From positions 124,001-188,000 of the forward strand of contig NZ_BMJC01000002.1 of assembly GCF_014642875.1 (NCBI RefSeq): a stretch of DNA of 64,000 nucleotides. Reading direction: 5' to 3'. Below the pieces are notes generated by a model, which saw only the letters and a program-made list of their open reading frames with translations, had not been told where the DNA came from and did not search any database. How positions within the stretch are numbered: the stretch's first letter is position 1; each line of letters opens with the position of its first letter. The translations under genes and the position numbers were made by a program. This DNA is from Puia dinghuensis. GTDB lineage: Bacteria > Bacteroidota > Bacteroidia > Chitinophagales > Chitinophagaceae. Positions 25,819 through 34,320 of this stretch are shown in pieces.

Positions 25819-26637
25819 ATGAGAAAGATAGTTGTCCCGGTGAGTTTTAGCGCCAATTCCGCCAATGCGGTCCGCTACGCCGCCGATATGGCCCTTGCCA
25901 TCGGTGGGGAAGTGCATCTCGTCCATGTGCTGCAGGAGGCCAGCTATTTTTCGAAGCGGCCGATGCCGCATTTTTTGTTCGAGGAGTTGCGGGACGGCGG
26001 ATATCAGTTGTTGAATGACCTGGCCAGGGAGATTAGGAGGAGAACGGCCGGGAAGGTGCCGGTGAGCACCAACCTGGAGATTGGCGACGGGGCCGACCGG
26101 TTGCGGGAATATTGCGAACGGTGCCGGCCGTTCCTGGTGGTGATGGGCGGGGGTGAAGCCTCGATAGAAGAGGGCTTCGAATCCAGTCCCATTATCCGGG
26201 CCATGCAGCGCCTCCCCTACCCGTTATTGCTGATCCCGGCTAACGCAATCTTTCATGGTGTCGGGAAAGTGGTTCTCGCCTGCGACACGGAGGATATTTA
26301 TTCGGGCGTGGCATCGGTGCTGCCGTTCCTGAACGATCTGATCAGGTTGCTGGGTGCGCGGTTCGAAGTGGTGCATGTTGTCGGCGATGGAGAAAGTGCC
26401 GGGGATGCGGCAAAGGAATACGACGGCTGGAAGAAGCAACTGGCGACCTTTGAGGCACAGTTGCAGGTAGTGCGGCGGGACACGGTCGGGGATGGGATTG
26501 CCTATTACCTGGGACATCATCCCGCGGACTGGCTGCTCGTATTGCCAAAGAAACACTCGATACTGGAATTCCACAAGAGCCGGGCAAAGGAGATCGTGCT
26601 GCACTGCGCGGTGCCGGTGATGAGCCTCCACGAATAG
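25819..26637 (+). CDS. Tandem universal stress protein (two Usp domains)
   Basis: A 272-residue homologue of the protein at 22520, with the same two-part build. The start RKIVVPVSFSANSANAVRYA and LPYPLLLIP mark the first half; GVGKVVLACDTEDIYSGVAS opens the second, and EIVLHCAVPVMSLHE ends it. The region corresponding to the ATP loop reads VVMGGGEASIEEGFESSPI. It is transcribed divergently from acetyl-CoA hydrolase from a shared box pair, with an 11-base leader. Confidence 0.88.
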   Translation: MRKIVVPVSFSANSANAVRYAADMALAIGGEVHLVHVLQEASYFSKRPMPHFLFEELRDGGYQLLNDLAREIRRRTAGKVPVSTNLEIGDGADRLREYCERCRPFLVVMGGGEASIEEGFESSPIIRAMQRLPYPLLLIPANAIFHGVGKVVLACDTEDIYSGVASVLPFLNDLIRLLGARFEVVHVVGDGESAGDAAKEYDGWKKQLATFEAQLQVVRRDTVGDGIAYYLGHHPADWLLVLPKKHSILEFHKSRAKEIVLHCAVPVMSLHE

Positions 26638-26650
26638 GGTTGAATGCGTG

Positions 26651-27211
26651 TCAGGAGGCGAGGTGCCTATGATCAACCCTTTGATTGTTTATCTGACGAA
26701 AACGATAGGCGTCATAAAAATAGAGGAGCCCGATGGTACAGCCAATCGCACCGATAAGAATATTTATCCCAAATGGGTTATCGGTGGGGTTATGAGAGAT
26801 GAGCAGGCCACAGGCGGCCAGGAGCGATCCGCCCAAAAAGTCGCCCCGCCAGCCGTGGACGGATTTTCTCAGCGAGAGGGAGGCGATCATTGTGACAAAA
26901 CCCTTAGTGACGACCCAGGGCGTCACCAGGAATACAAAGATGAGGTCCGTAAAGACGGGATCGAGCACGAGCAGAAAACTAAAGAACAGGTTCACGATTG
27001 CTTCGGCCCTTATCCATCTTTTTTCCTTTGTTGTCCCGTTGCATCGAAAAGATACGGCTGTCAACAGAAGGCCGTCCAATAAGATGATCATGCCTGCGTA
27101 TTTTATGGCGGGCAAATAGGTATTTTGATAGCTGGAAAGCGAAAGAATTCCGATCAGCATCCAGCCCAACGCGCTAAATACCAGGAGTTGGGAGGCGGTT
27201 ATCTTTTTCAT
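26651..27211 (-). CDS. HdeD/DUF308-like membrane protein
   Basis: A 186-residue protein with about six hydrophobic segments, spaced as in the HdeD (DUF308) family: ASQLLVFSALGWMLIGILSLSS, AGMIILLDGLLLTAVSF, IVNLFFSFLLVLDPVF and NILIGAIGCTIGLLYFY. HdeD proteins are linked to acid and membrane stress in enterics; function here is unknown. The ATG at 27211 (MKKITASQLLVF) is chosen because the tandem-box promoter predicts transcription to start exactly there. The longer reading would begin before the transcript. It is probably leaderless. Confidence 0.72.
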   Translation of the reverse strand: MKKITASQLLVFSALGWMLIGILSLSSYQNTYLPAIKYAGMIILLDGLLLTAVSFRCNGTTKEKRWIRAEAIVNLFFSFLLVLDPVFTDLIFVFLVTPWVVTKGFVTMIASLSLRKSVHGWRGDFLGGSLLAACGLLISHNPTDNPFGINILIGAIGCTIGLLYFYDAYRFRQINNQRVDHRHLAS

Positions 27212-27280
27212 AGACTGAAGATAGCTGCCTGATTCATTTTCTCCTGTGATCTTGCTCAATCTTGGCACTGAATTTTGTCA
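27211..27280 (-). promoter_or_regulatory. Tandem-box promoter of the HdeD-like gene
   Basis: Boxes TGATCTTGCTCA (27247-27258) and TGAATTTTGTCA (27269-27280) are 22 bp apart. The minus-strand -7 element TATCTTCA is at 27216-27223. The predicted start, 27211, is the A of the ATG. The distal box includes the stop codon of the upstream gene (27278-27280). Confidence 0.72.
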
Positions 27281-28525
27281 CCTGTCCCGTACGGCCGCTG
27301 CCCATAACATCATCACAATGCCCGCACCGATCGTTAAGGTCGCGCCGAAAAGAAAATAGGGACTATCCTCCCAGGCCAGTCCTGAAAGCGCCAGCAGACT
27401 CTGAATCAGCAGCAGCACTTCATTGCCGATGACTCCTGTCATCCATATCCCAAGACCGAAATGGCCCAGCGATCGCCGCATGCGAAAAATTCCGGTGCGG
27501 ATCAGGAAACCCACCATAAAAAAACTGACAAAACACAGCATCACCAGGTGGAGATAGGCAATGATCACCGGCCGGTAGCCGAAGGTCAGACGCCCAAAAA
27601 AAGGGATCACCGACAGTGCCTGCAATTTGATCTTTGCCCCAAAAGCAATATAGGCGCAAAACCATAACAGGCGCTCCATTGGCCGCAATGCCAAAACCCA
27701 CTTCCCGCGGCTCCTCCAGAGCAGCACCGTCAGTACCAGTAAGGCCACCCATTGCGCCAATCCGGCCACTCCCGCCACCATCCAGACCCAGCCCGCAGGG
27801 GCAGTCCACAATAAGGACAGCGTATACGCAGGAATGCACGCCCCGGCCATCAACCAGAAGAACCAGCGGCTACTGGTCGCCGGAAATACTATCCCTGCCC
27901 GCGAGGCCGAAAAAAAGAACAACGCCAGCACGCCGAACGTGAACCATCCGTTGTACTGGAAATGCAGATAAAGGTAGATCGCATTGTAGTAGAAATTCAT
28001 ATCTCCCAGCTCATGCGACATGCTGTAGCCCAGCAGAAACGGACCTGCGCTCGATAAGACCAGGAAAAATAATGCCGCCCGCGTACAGGCTTTCACGATA
28101 CCCGGCAGTGATACTTTTAAGAGATCCATGCTGAACTGCCATGCAAACCAATAGTAAAACACTACCGACAGGGCAGAAAAGAAAATTGATACCGCGCCAT
28201 ATCCCTGCAACGTGAAACTAACCAGCATGCCGAAGCTGGACACCTGGTTCAGCCAAAATTGCATCTTATACACCTTCGACAACTGGCCGCCGGCTTCCAC
28301 CAGCATATATACAAGAGCCGTGAACAGCACCGTCGTCACCCAACCGTTAAAAGCAAAATGGGAGTGGGCATTCAGCAAGTATTTATAGTTCACCGCCGGC
28401 AACGACCAGGTAGCCTTATACCGCAGCAAAATCCCAAGCGCTGCTACCACCCCCAGGTTAACCATACACCAGGCAACCCAGTTTCTTATCTGCTCCTGTC
28501 CCCGATCCTGCAGATGCCTACACAT
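27278..28525 (-). CDS. Polytopic membrane protein resembling heme-copper oxidase subunit I
   Basis: A 415-residue protein of about 12 hydrophobic segments. The ATG at 28525 (MCRHLQDRGQEQI) follows the predicted start at 28548. Two histidine-bearing spans resemble heme-copper oxidase ligand helices: LLNAHSHFAFNGWVTTVLF (residues ~47-65) and YLYLHFQYNGWFTFGVLALFF cut to YLHFQYNGWFTFG (~175). The first compares with the HTNAVIFAFVGNGIF stretch of CcoN in this window. I know of similar unnamed Bacteroidota proteins near nitrosative-stress genes. Whether it binds heme or copper is not shown. It is divergent from the DUF6544-like gene, with four TGA-N6-TCA boxes between. Confidence 0.65.
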   Translation of the reverse strand: MCRHLQDRGQEQIRNWVAWCMVNLGVVAALGILLRYKATWSLPAVNYKYLLNAHSHFAFNGWVTTVLFTALVYMLVEAGGQLSKVYKMQFWLNQVSSFGMLVSFTLQGYGAVSIFFSALSVVFYYWFAWQFSMDLLKVSLPGIVKACTRAALFFLVLSSAGPFLLGYSMSHELGDMNFYYNAIYLYLHFQYNGWFTFGVLALFFFSASRAGIVFPATSSRWFFWLMAGACIPAYTLSLLWTAPAGWVWMVAGVAGLAQWVALLVLTVLLWRSRGKWVLALRPMERLLWFCAYIAFGAKIKLQALSVIPFFGRLTFGYRPVIIAYLHLVMLCFVSFFMVGFLIRTGIFRMRRSLGHFGLGIWMTGVIGNEVLLLIQSLLALSGLAWEDSPYFLFGATLTIGAGIVMMLWAAAVRDR

Positions 28526-28547
28526 ATACCTTCCCTTTTTCCAGCAT

Positions 28548-28617
28548 AGACCTAAAACTATTGGATGCCGTCGCCCGGCAATCTGATCCCAGTCAGGAAT
28601 ATAGATGATCCTGATCA
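28548..28617 (-). promoter_or_regulatory. Tandem-box promoter of the oxidase-like membrane gene
   Basis: Boxes TGATCCCAGTCA (28584-28595) and TGATCCTGATCA (28606-28617) are 22 bp apart. The minus-strand -7 element TAGTTTTA is at 28553-28560, which predicts a start at 28548 and a 23-base leader. The proximal box is centred 41.5 bp upstream. Confidence 0.75.
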
Positions 28618-28628
28618 GGAAAAACAAT

Positions 28629-28698
28629 TGACCAACCTCACCCCAATTCCTGACCTCCATCACCACCCCACTCTCCACCTGACCCTATCTTCACATAC
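28629..28698 (+). promoter_or_regulatory. Tandem-box promoter of the DUF6544-like gene
   Basis: Boxes TGACCAACCTCA (28629-28640) and TGACCTCCATCA (28651-28662) are 22 bp apart. The -7 element TATCTTCA (28686-28693) puts the start at 28698, two bases before the ATG at 28700. With the pair on its left it forms a four-box array. Confidence 0.73.
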
Positions 28699-28699
28699 C

Positions 28700-29482
28700 A
28701 TGCCGACATTACATCGACTTTATCTGACGGAGATCTCCAATGAGCGGGGGAAGTTCCTAAGTATCCCCGCGTCTATCTTTACAGAAGCCGACATCGTCAG
28801 GCTGCCGGAACCGGTGCAGCGCTATTTTCGGAGCTGCGGTTACCTGGGCAAGCTGAAACAATTTCATTCGCGGGTGATCTGGAAGAATGTTGCCATGCAA
28901 TTTTCCCCGCATGGGAAGTGGCGGCGCCTGCAATGTAACCAATTCAACTCGGTGCCTGAGCCGGTGCGGATGATGCATCTGAAGACCAGGCTCGGGGGTA
29001 TCCTTCCGTTTGAAGCTCGGGATAAATACCAGGACGGCCATGGGAATATGCTTATCCGGGCACTGAGCTTCCTTACTGTGCAGGATGTAAAGGGCCGGGA
29101 GATAGACGAGTCTGAACTGGTGACCATTCTGTCCGAGTCGCTGCTGATACCCGCCTATGCCTTGCAACCCTATATACGGTGGTCGGCGGTGGCGTCAGAC
29201 CGGGCGGAAGCAACGATGGAATACAATGGAACGACCGTCAAGGGGTTGTTCTTTTTCAATAATCGCGGGGAGATGACACGGTTCGAGACCTACCACCGCT
29301 GGCGGGCGGAAAAGGGCGGCAGGTTTCAGCGGGTGCCCTGGTGTATAACTACCGGCGATTATGTCCTGCATGAGGGTATCATGCGCCCTTCCCGGGCATC
29401 GGCTGCCTGGCTGGAAGGCGGCAACTGGGTCGACTATTTCAGGGGAGAGATCGCGGGTATCGAGCCGGGAGGGGTGATATGA
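28700..29482 (+). CDS. DUF6544-like protein of unknown function
   Basis: A 260-residue soluble-looking protein. The ATG at 28700 (MPTLHRLYLTEISNERGKF) is chosen from the promoter, which starts transcription at about 28698. The block RLPEPVQRYFRSCGYLGKL (residues ~35-53), then MQFSPHGKWRRLQCNQF, FEARDKYQDGHGNMLIR and LLIPAYALQPYIRW look like the family described as DUF6544, whose members have no assigned role. No signal peptide or membrane span. Its stop codon TGA is at the same time the left half of the next operator. Confidence 0.6.
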   Translation: MPTLHRLYLTEISNERGKFLSIPASIFTEADIVRLPEPVQRYFRSCGYLGKLKQFHSRVIWKNVAMQFSPHGKWRRLQCNQFNSVPEPVRMMHLKTRLGGILPFEARDKYQDGHGNMLIRALSFLTVQDVKGREIDESELVTILSESLLIPAYALQPYIRWSAVASDRAEATMEYNGTTVKGLFFFNNRGEMTRFETYHRWRAEKGGRFQRVPWCITTGDYVLHEGIMRPSRASAAWLEGGNWVDYFRGEIAGIEPGGVI

Positions 29483-29549
29483 CAATTGTCATCGTCACTG
29501 CTGAGTAGCGTCATAAGGGCCTTTAGCTATGCAATATAGTTTTACACGG
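29480..29549 (+). promoter_or_regulatory. Tandem-box promoter of porin and cytochrome unit
   Basis: The perfect palindrome TGACAATTGTCA (29480-29491) and TGAGTAGCGTCA (29502-29513) are 22 bp apart. The -7 element TAGTTTTA (29537-29544) predicts a start at 29549 and a 33-base leader. The distal box begins with the stop codon of the upstream gene. Confidence 0.77.
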
Positions 29550-29581
29550 CTTCCATTTATCCTCTAATTCAAATTGATGTT

Positions 29582-30805
29582 ATGAGACAATTGCAATGGC
29601 GGGTCCGATGGGCCGCCTTACTCCTGGTATCCTTTTGCTGTCGGCCTTCGGCGAACGCGCAGCAGATCACCGTCGATTCTTCAGTATTACAGCGACTGGC
29701 GGCACTGGAACAACAGGTGGCCGATCATAAGCCCGGAGAAAGCCATTTTATGGTGGTAGGTCTTACGACCTTTGGATTTATCAGCAGCAAGACGACGGTG
29801 ACGCCCCCCGGCGGAAGCGCCCAATCTACCAAGACCGTAAGCCTTGGGGATAATGGCCGTTACGAATTCAGCCCTATGCTTCTGTGGCGGCATGGAACGA
29901 AATGGCTGCTGGAGTTCGAGCCTTCTTTTACCGGAGGTTCTTCGTTAAGTGTCAACTGGGCGGATATCCACTATTTCGCCTGTCCCGGTCTACAGATAAA
30001 GGCGGGGTATTTTGTCTTGCCTTTCGGTATCTACAGCAGGCGACTGGCGGCGGGCTGGATCAACAAGCTGGCGCCCGATCCGCAAGGGATCGGCTTGCCG
30101 GGAAGTGATTTCGGTATCGGCATCAGCGGTGGGTTGCCGCTCGGAGATATGAAATGGAGCTATGATGTAAGCCTGACCAATGGGTTACAATTAATGCCCG
30201 ACGGAGAGCTTCAAGGAGCCGGTATCGTCGACAACAATAACAACAAGACGGTCACCGGGCGGCTGGCCCTACTACCTTTTAGCAATTCTTCATTGGAAGT
30301 TGGGGTGTCCGGCTTGTATGGCGGAGTGGCGAATGCTGGTTCTTCATTTTACAATGCCAACGCGACCATGTATGGCGCCGATCTGAATTTTGTAAAGAGC
30401 TTCAACCCTATCCTGGTGAACATCAAGAGCCAGTACAGCCGGGTGTCGGTGGGCAGCCAGCAATATATCAAGCCAACCGACTCCAGCTCGTTTACCTTCG
30501 ACAACAAGCAGACGTCCTTTTTTGCGCAGGTGTCGTTACGGCCTACCGGATTGGATAATAAAGTGCTGAAGAATTTCGAGCTGGCCTTCCGGTATGTCAA
30601 TTACCAGACGCCGGAGGGATCCTTCTGGGGGTCGGACTACCATGAGGAAGACCTGGGGCTGGAGTACTGGATTTCCTGGCGCACCGTGCTTAAGTTTACT
30701 TATGGTTGGTCGAGGGGGACAGACAAGACCAATGTGAGCACGGGGGCCAATGGAACGCTGACGGATATGAACAACCTTTATTTACAATTCTCCATTCAAC
30801 TTTAA
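29582..30805 (+). CDS. Outer-membrane beta-barrel (porin-like) protein
   Basis: A 407-residue protein with a signal peptide (WAALLLVSFCCRPSANAQQ) and a short helical start (SVLQRLAALEQQVADHK), as in porins that trimerise by a coiled coil. The rest alternates polar and aromatic residues in the way of beta-barrel strands. It has KAGYFVLPFGIYSRRLAAGW and ends with an aromatic-rich strand (MNNLYLQFSIQL). A substrate cannot be told. A small heme lipoprotein follows after 4 bases, so the pair could serve periplasmic electron transfer or substrate uptake (inference). Confidence 0.78.
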   Translation: MRQLQWRVRWAALLLVSFCCRPSANAQQITVDSSVLQRLAALEQQVADHKPGESHFMVVGLTTFGFISSKTTVTPPGGSAQSTKTVSLGDNGRYEFSPMLLWRHGTKWLLEFEPSFTGGSSLSVNWADIHYFACPGLQIKAGYFVLPFGIYSRRLAAGWINKLAPDPQGIGLPGSDFGIGISGGLPLGDMKWSYDVSLTNGLQLMPDGELQGAGIVDNNNNKTVTGRLALLPFSNSSLEVGVSGLYGGVANAGSSFYNANATMYGADLNFVKSFNPILVNIKSQYSRVSVGSQQYIKPTDSSSFTFDNKQTSFFAQVSLRPTGLDNKVLKNFELAFRYVNYQTPEGSFWGSDYHEEDLGLEYWISWRTVLKFTYGWSRGTDKTNVSTGANGTLTDMNNLYLQFSIQL

Positions 30806-30809
30806 ACAT

Positions 30810-31085
30810 ATGCGAATCTATAATATCAGAACAGCAGCCGCCTGTGTCATCGGAGCCACAGCCATCTCGGTCGCGGTGATGCTCAACGGCTGTGCGGAAA
30901 GCCAGAAGGTGGCCGCCAAATCGGGTGCTCAACTCTGGGCCGAGAATTGCCAGCGATGCCACAACACTCCGTCACCATCCACCTTTTCGCACGAACAGTG
31001 GGTGACCATCGGGATGCACATGCAGACCAGGGCCCAGTTGACGGAGCAGGAAAAGGAAAAGATCGTCGCATTCCTATCGCAGTAA
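30810..31085 (+). CDS. Small monoheme cytochrome c lipoprotein
   Basis: A 91-residue protein with a lipoprotein signal (hydrophobic stretch followed by LNGC, acylated Cys around residue 27) and one c-type heme site, CQRCH at about residues 49-53. A methionine candidate for the sixth ligand is in IGMHMQTRAQL. It is the last gene of the porin unit and is followed by a strong terminator. It is probably anchored in the periplasm; its electron partners are unknown. Confidence 0.82.
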   Translation: MRIYNIRTAAACVIGATAISVAVMLNGCAESQKVAAKSGAQLWAENCQRCHNTPSPSTFSHEQWVTIGMHMQTRAQLTEQEKEKIVAFLSQ

Positions 31086-31108
31086 GCCGTCCCCACCACC
31101 TATAACGA

Positions 31109-31136
31109 GGAAGCCCCAGCGGCTTCCTTTTTTATT
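31109..31136 (+). terminator. Rho-independent terminator after the cytochrome lipoprotein gene
   Basis: The stem GGAAGCC/GGCTTCC (31109-31115 with 31121-31127) has a CCAGC loop and is followed by a run of T. It comes 23 bases after the stop. Confidence 0.9.
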
Positions 31137-31143
31137 TCCCACC

Positions 31144-31234
31144 TGATCAAAGTCATCCACATTCCGCACCTAATCATCTCCGCCGGTGACAACGATCATT
31201 CACCACTAATGGCAACCGAAATACTTTTACGTCG
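31144..31234 (+). promoter_or_regulatory. Box-type promoter of the YceI/porin/alcohol dehydrogenase unit
   Basis: The proximal box TGACAACGATCA (31187-31198) is centred 41.5 bp before a predicted start at 31234, with -7 element TACTTTTA at 31222-31229. At the usual 22-bp distance (31165-31176) only the TCA half is kept, but a full box TGATCAAAGTCA stands one further turn pair upstream (31144-31155). The leader is 37 bases. Confidence 0.7.
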
Positions 31235-31270
31235 TCAATAAAAACTGCGAATACAAATCAATCAATCATT

Positions 31271-31846
31271 ATGAAACGTACACTTATCCTCCTATTCCCC
31301 TTGTTATCCGCGGGTCTTCTATCCTCGGCGCAGGTGCGCTATGCCGGCACCACCGTCGACCTTGTCGTCAGCGGAACATCGACTTTGCATGACTGGAACA
31401 TGAAATCCGTCAAGGCAGACTGCTCCGGTGTTTTTACACTCAACAGTGCCGGGCAGATCACTTCAGTGGAAGATCTTGTCTTCAGCACTCCTGCCACAGC
31501 CCTGAAAAGCGAGCACACCAGCATGGACAATAATGCCTACAAGGCATTGAAGACAGAAAAGAATCCCTTGATCACCTTTACGGTAAGCTCGGTAAGCATT
31601 ACGCCCGCCAAGGGCAGCGCGAGTACGGTCACCTGCAAGGGAAAACTGAACCTCGCAGGCTCTACGCGAGACGAACAGGTGGTTGCCCTTTGCCAGCCGA
31701 ATGCCGATAACACCATTACCGTGACGGGTATTGAGAAGATCAGCATGAAAGACTTCAATATCGACCCGCCGACCTTCATGTTGGGCACGATCAAGACGGG
31801 CAATGATATCACTCTTTCCTTCACTTTATTGCTAAAACGGTCCTAA
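31271..31846 (+). CDS. YceI-family periplasmic protein
   Basis: A 191-residue exported protein with a signal peptide ending LLSSAQV. YceI features are visible: VSGTSTLHDWNMKSVKADCSG (GTSTLHDW), LKSEHTSMDNNAYKALK, and PLITFTVSS. YceI proteins form a lipocalin-like barrel and bind polyisoprenoids such as quinones. In Bacteroidota they often sit next to respiratory genes. It heads a probable operon of five genes up to the alcohol dehydrogenase. Confidence 0.87.
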   Translation: MKRTLILLFPLLSAGLLSSAQVRYAGTTVDLVVSGTSTLHDWNMKSVKADCSGVFTLNSAGQITSVEDLVFSTPATALKSEHTSMDNNAYKALKTEKNPLITFTVSSVSITPAKGSASTVTCKGKLNLAGSTRDEQVVALCQPNADNTITVTGIEKISMKDFNIDPPTFMLGTIKTGNDITLSFTLLLKRS

Positions 31847-31875
31847 TCGATTTTGCTCTTATAAATCAACAACGC

Positions 31876-32283
31876 ATGAAAAAGATTATTACCTCGGGCC
31901 TCATCGCAGGCGTAGTCTTACTGGTCCTGAGCATCCTCGGACTATATGCTACGATCTGGTTCTTCCCCACTCTGGCGGCGCAATATTACGATCCCGCCTT
32001 CGATAGCCAATCCGGGAGGTATATGATCTATTACGCCCATCCTTTTGTGATCGGGCTCGCTCTCGCCTGGTTCTGGGATCGCTTTAAGGTAGTCCTGAAG
32101 GGTTCCTTCCTGACGCGGGGTATCGAATTCGGGTTGGCGTACGCCCTGGTCGCCATCTTCCCGGTGATGTGGCTTACCTACAGTGCGCTGAGCGTATCAC
32201 TCGCGATGGTAGGTACCTGGCTGGCTTTCGGGCTGCTGCAAGGGATCATCGCGGGTCTTGTATTCGAAAAAACCAATCCTTAA
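31876..32283 (+). CDS. Uncharacterised four-span membrane protein
   Basis: A 135-residue protein with four hydrophobic spans: residues ~7-30 (GLIAGVVLLVLSILGLYATIW), ~52-68 (HPFVIGLALAWFW), ~82-102 and ~107-128. It lies between two YceI-type genes with gaps of 29 and 18 bases, so it belongs to the same unit. No family name can be given. Confidence 0.7.
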   Translation: MKKIITSGLIAGVVLLVLSILGLYATIWFFPTLAAQYYDPAFDSQSGRYMIYYAHPFVIGLALAWFWDRFKVVLKGSFLTRGIEFGLAYALVAIFPVMWLTYSALSVSLAMVGTWLAFGLLQGIIAGLVFEKTNP

Positions 32284-32301
32284 CCAGATAAGTCATCAGC
32301 G

Positions 32302-32901
32302 ATGAAACCGTATTTATTCTTCCTGTTCCCTGTTTTCCTGCTGGCGGGCGCCGGCAAACCCGCGCGGGACCTGTACGTGCTGTCCAGGGAATACACGGTG
32401 ACGATCGCCGGTACTTCAAACCTGCGGGACTGGAAAGAGAATGTTTGCGCAGTATCCGGCTTCATGGAAGCCGAAGGAAATGCTGACGGAAGCATAGCAC
32501 TCCACTCGATCCGCATCTGCATGGATGTGTTGTCCATCAAAAGTGATATGGGTAGGGTGATGGACAACAAGACCTACGAAGCGCTCAAGGCAGCCGACCA
32601 TCCCGAGATCCTGTTCACCCTGAGTGCACCAATGATCCTTACCCAGGTGAGGAATTGCGGAATTGCCATCCCCGTAAAGGGCAACCTTTCGCTGGCAGGG
32701 GTATGTAAACCGGTGACAATGCTGGTAAAGACCATTGAGATCAGCCAGGGGAAATTGCAGTTCGAAGGATATGAGAATTTACGTATGACCGATTTCGGTG
32801 TCAGGCCGCCATCGGCTCTTTTTGGAACGCTGCGGGCCTCTCCCGATATCACGATACATTTTAAAACAAATTTCATCAACAATCTATTTCAAACAACTTA
32901 A
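32302..32901 (+). CDS. Second YceI-like protein
   Basis: A 199-residue protein with a signal peptide (LFFLFPVFLLAGAGKPA). Its body parallels the first YceI protein: TIAGTSNLRDWKENVCAV, IKSDMGRVMDNKTYEALK and HPEILFTLS. The paired Cys residues (in ENVCAVSG, IRICMDV, RNCGIAI, GVCKPV) are more numerous than in the first copy. The identity between the copies is low, so this is an old duplication or separate recruitment. The next start codon lies 11 bases beyond the stop. Confidence 0.82.
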   Translation: MKPYLFFLFPVFLLAGAGKPARDLYVLSREYTVTIAGTSNLRDWKENVCAVSGFMEAEGNADGSIALHSIRICMDVLSIKSDMGRVMDNKTYEALKAADHPEILFTLSAPMILTQVRNCGIAIPVKGNLSLAGVCKPVTMLVKTIEISQGKLQFEGYENLRMTDFGVRPPSALFGTLRASPDITIHFKTNFINNLFQTT

Positions 32902-32911
32902 AAAATTGACA

Positions 32912-34294
32912 ATGAAAACGCTTATCAGCCTCACACGTTCGAAAAACGCTGTCCGGCACTTGTTCACGATCACTTTACTGGCCTTTGGCCTGACTGCCGC
33001 GGCACAGCAAGGAGCAATGCAATACTATCGCCCCAACGACAAGACGGGTCTGAATGTCTTCGAGACAACCAAGAATGATACCACCTCCTTTCAAAAGCTG
33101 CACGTCAAGGTAGGCGGCAATTTCGAAGAGACCTTTCAGAACCTGTATAACAAGAATACGGCTTCATCGATGACCCTACCCGGTTACACCGGCAACGTCA
33201 ACAGCCTTGAATCGCTGACTCCCGGATTCAACCTGGCCAACGCCAACCTGAACATCGACGTTCAGGTCGCCGATGGTATCCGGGTGAACCTCACCACCTA
33301 CCTGGCTTCCAGGCACCATGAAAATGTCTGGGTCAAAGGCGGCTACATCCAGTTCGACAAGCTGCTCTTCCTGCACAGCGCCTTCATCGACAATATCATG
33401 AAGAGCCTGACGATCAAGGTAGGACAGTTCGACGTCAACTATGGCGACCAGGTATTTCGTCGGACAGACGGCGGCAACACCATCTACAATCCCTTTATCG
33501 AGAACTACATCATGGACGAGTTCGCCACCGAGATCGGCGGCGAGGTCATCTACCATCACAAGAGCGGTCTGTTCGCGCTGGGCGGAGTAACCAACGGCGA
33601 ACTGGATCCCACCGTTCTCGGGAGCTCGAAGATCGATTCCGCCACCGGCAAGCTCAACGGCTATGATGCCGCCTGGCATGGCAAGGTTGGTTTCGACAAA
33701 CAGGTGACGCCGGATCTCCGGGTACGCCTTTCCGGGTCCTTTTATACGGTCAAGAGCGCCAATAGCAACACCCTCTTCGGCGGAGACCGCACAGGGTCGC
33801 ACTACTACGACGTCATGTCGAATGCCGCTATCGCCAAAGGTACCACCCTCAACGACGGGAATGACTACAACCCGTTCTCTGGCCGTCTCAACCCCGGCTT
33901 TAGCGAAGAAGTAAATACCTTTATGGGCAATGCCTTCCTTAAATATAAAGGCCTGGAACTCTTCGGCACCGCGGAGAACGCCAAAGGCAGGAACATCACG
34001 GAAAAGACGCAGCGCCAGGCGACGCAGTACGCAATCGACGTGATCTACCGGTTTACCCGTAACGAGAACTTTTGGGTAGCATTCCGCTACAATACGGTTA
34101 ACGCGGCCCTGCTGGGTTATCATAACAATGTCACCATTCAACGTGAAGCCGGCTCCGTGGGCTGGTTCCTGACCCGCAATGTTATGCTGAAGGCCGAGTA
34201 TGTCAACCAGGTGTATATGGGTTATCCAACCAACAATCTCCTCAACGGTGGTAAGTTCTACGGGTATTGTGTGGAAGCCTCGATCGCCTTTTAA
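32912..34294 (+). CDS. Outer-membrane beta-barrel protein (porin-like)
   Basis: A 460-residue protein. The ATG at 32912 gives a clear signal peptide ([18 protein letters not shown]); longer readings overlap the YceI-like gene. The mature part has [32 protein letters not shown] and many alternating aromatic strands up to CVEASIAF, which ends in Phe as barrel proteins do. It belongs to the YceI unit and precedes the alcohol dehydrogenase by 26 bases. The substrate is unknown. Confidence 0.78.
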   Translation: MKTLISLTRSKNAVRHLFTITLLAFGLTAAAQQGAMQYYRPNDKTGLNVFETTKNDTTSFQKLHVKVGGNFEETFQNLYNKNTASSMTLPGYTGNVNSLESLTPGFNLANANLNIDVQVADGIRVNLTTYLASRHHENVWVKGGYIQFDKLLFLHSAFIDNIMKSLTIKVGQFDVNYGDQVFRRTDGGNTIYNPFIENYIMDEFATEIGGEVIYHHKSGLFALGGVTNGELDPTVLGSSKIDSATGKLNGYDAAWHGKVGFDKQVTPDLRVRLSGSFYTVKSANSNTLFGGDRTGSHYYDVMSNAAIAKGTTLNDGNDYNPFSGRLNPGFSEEVNTFMGNAFLKYKGLELFGTAENAKGRNITEKTQRQATQYAIDVIYRFTRNENFWVAFRYNTVNAALLGYHNNVTIQREAGSVGWFLTRNVMLKAEYVNQVYMGYPTNNLLNGGKFYGYCVEASIAF

Positions 34295-34320
34295 TTGGTT
34301 TATCTATTAATTACAACACA

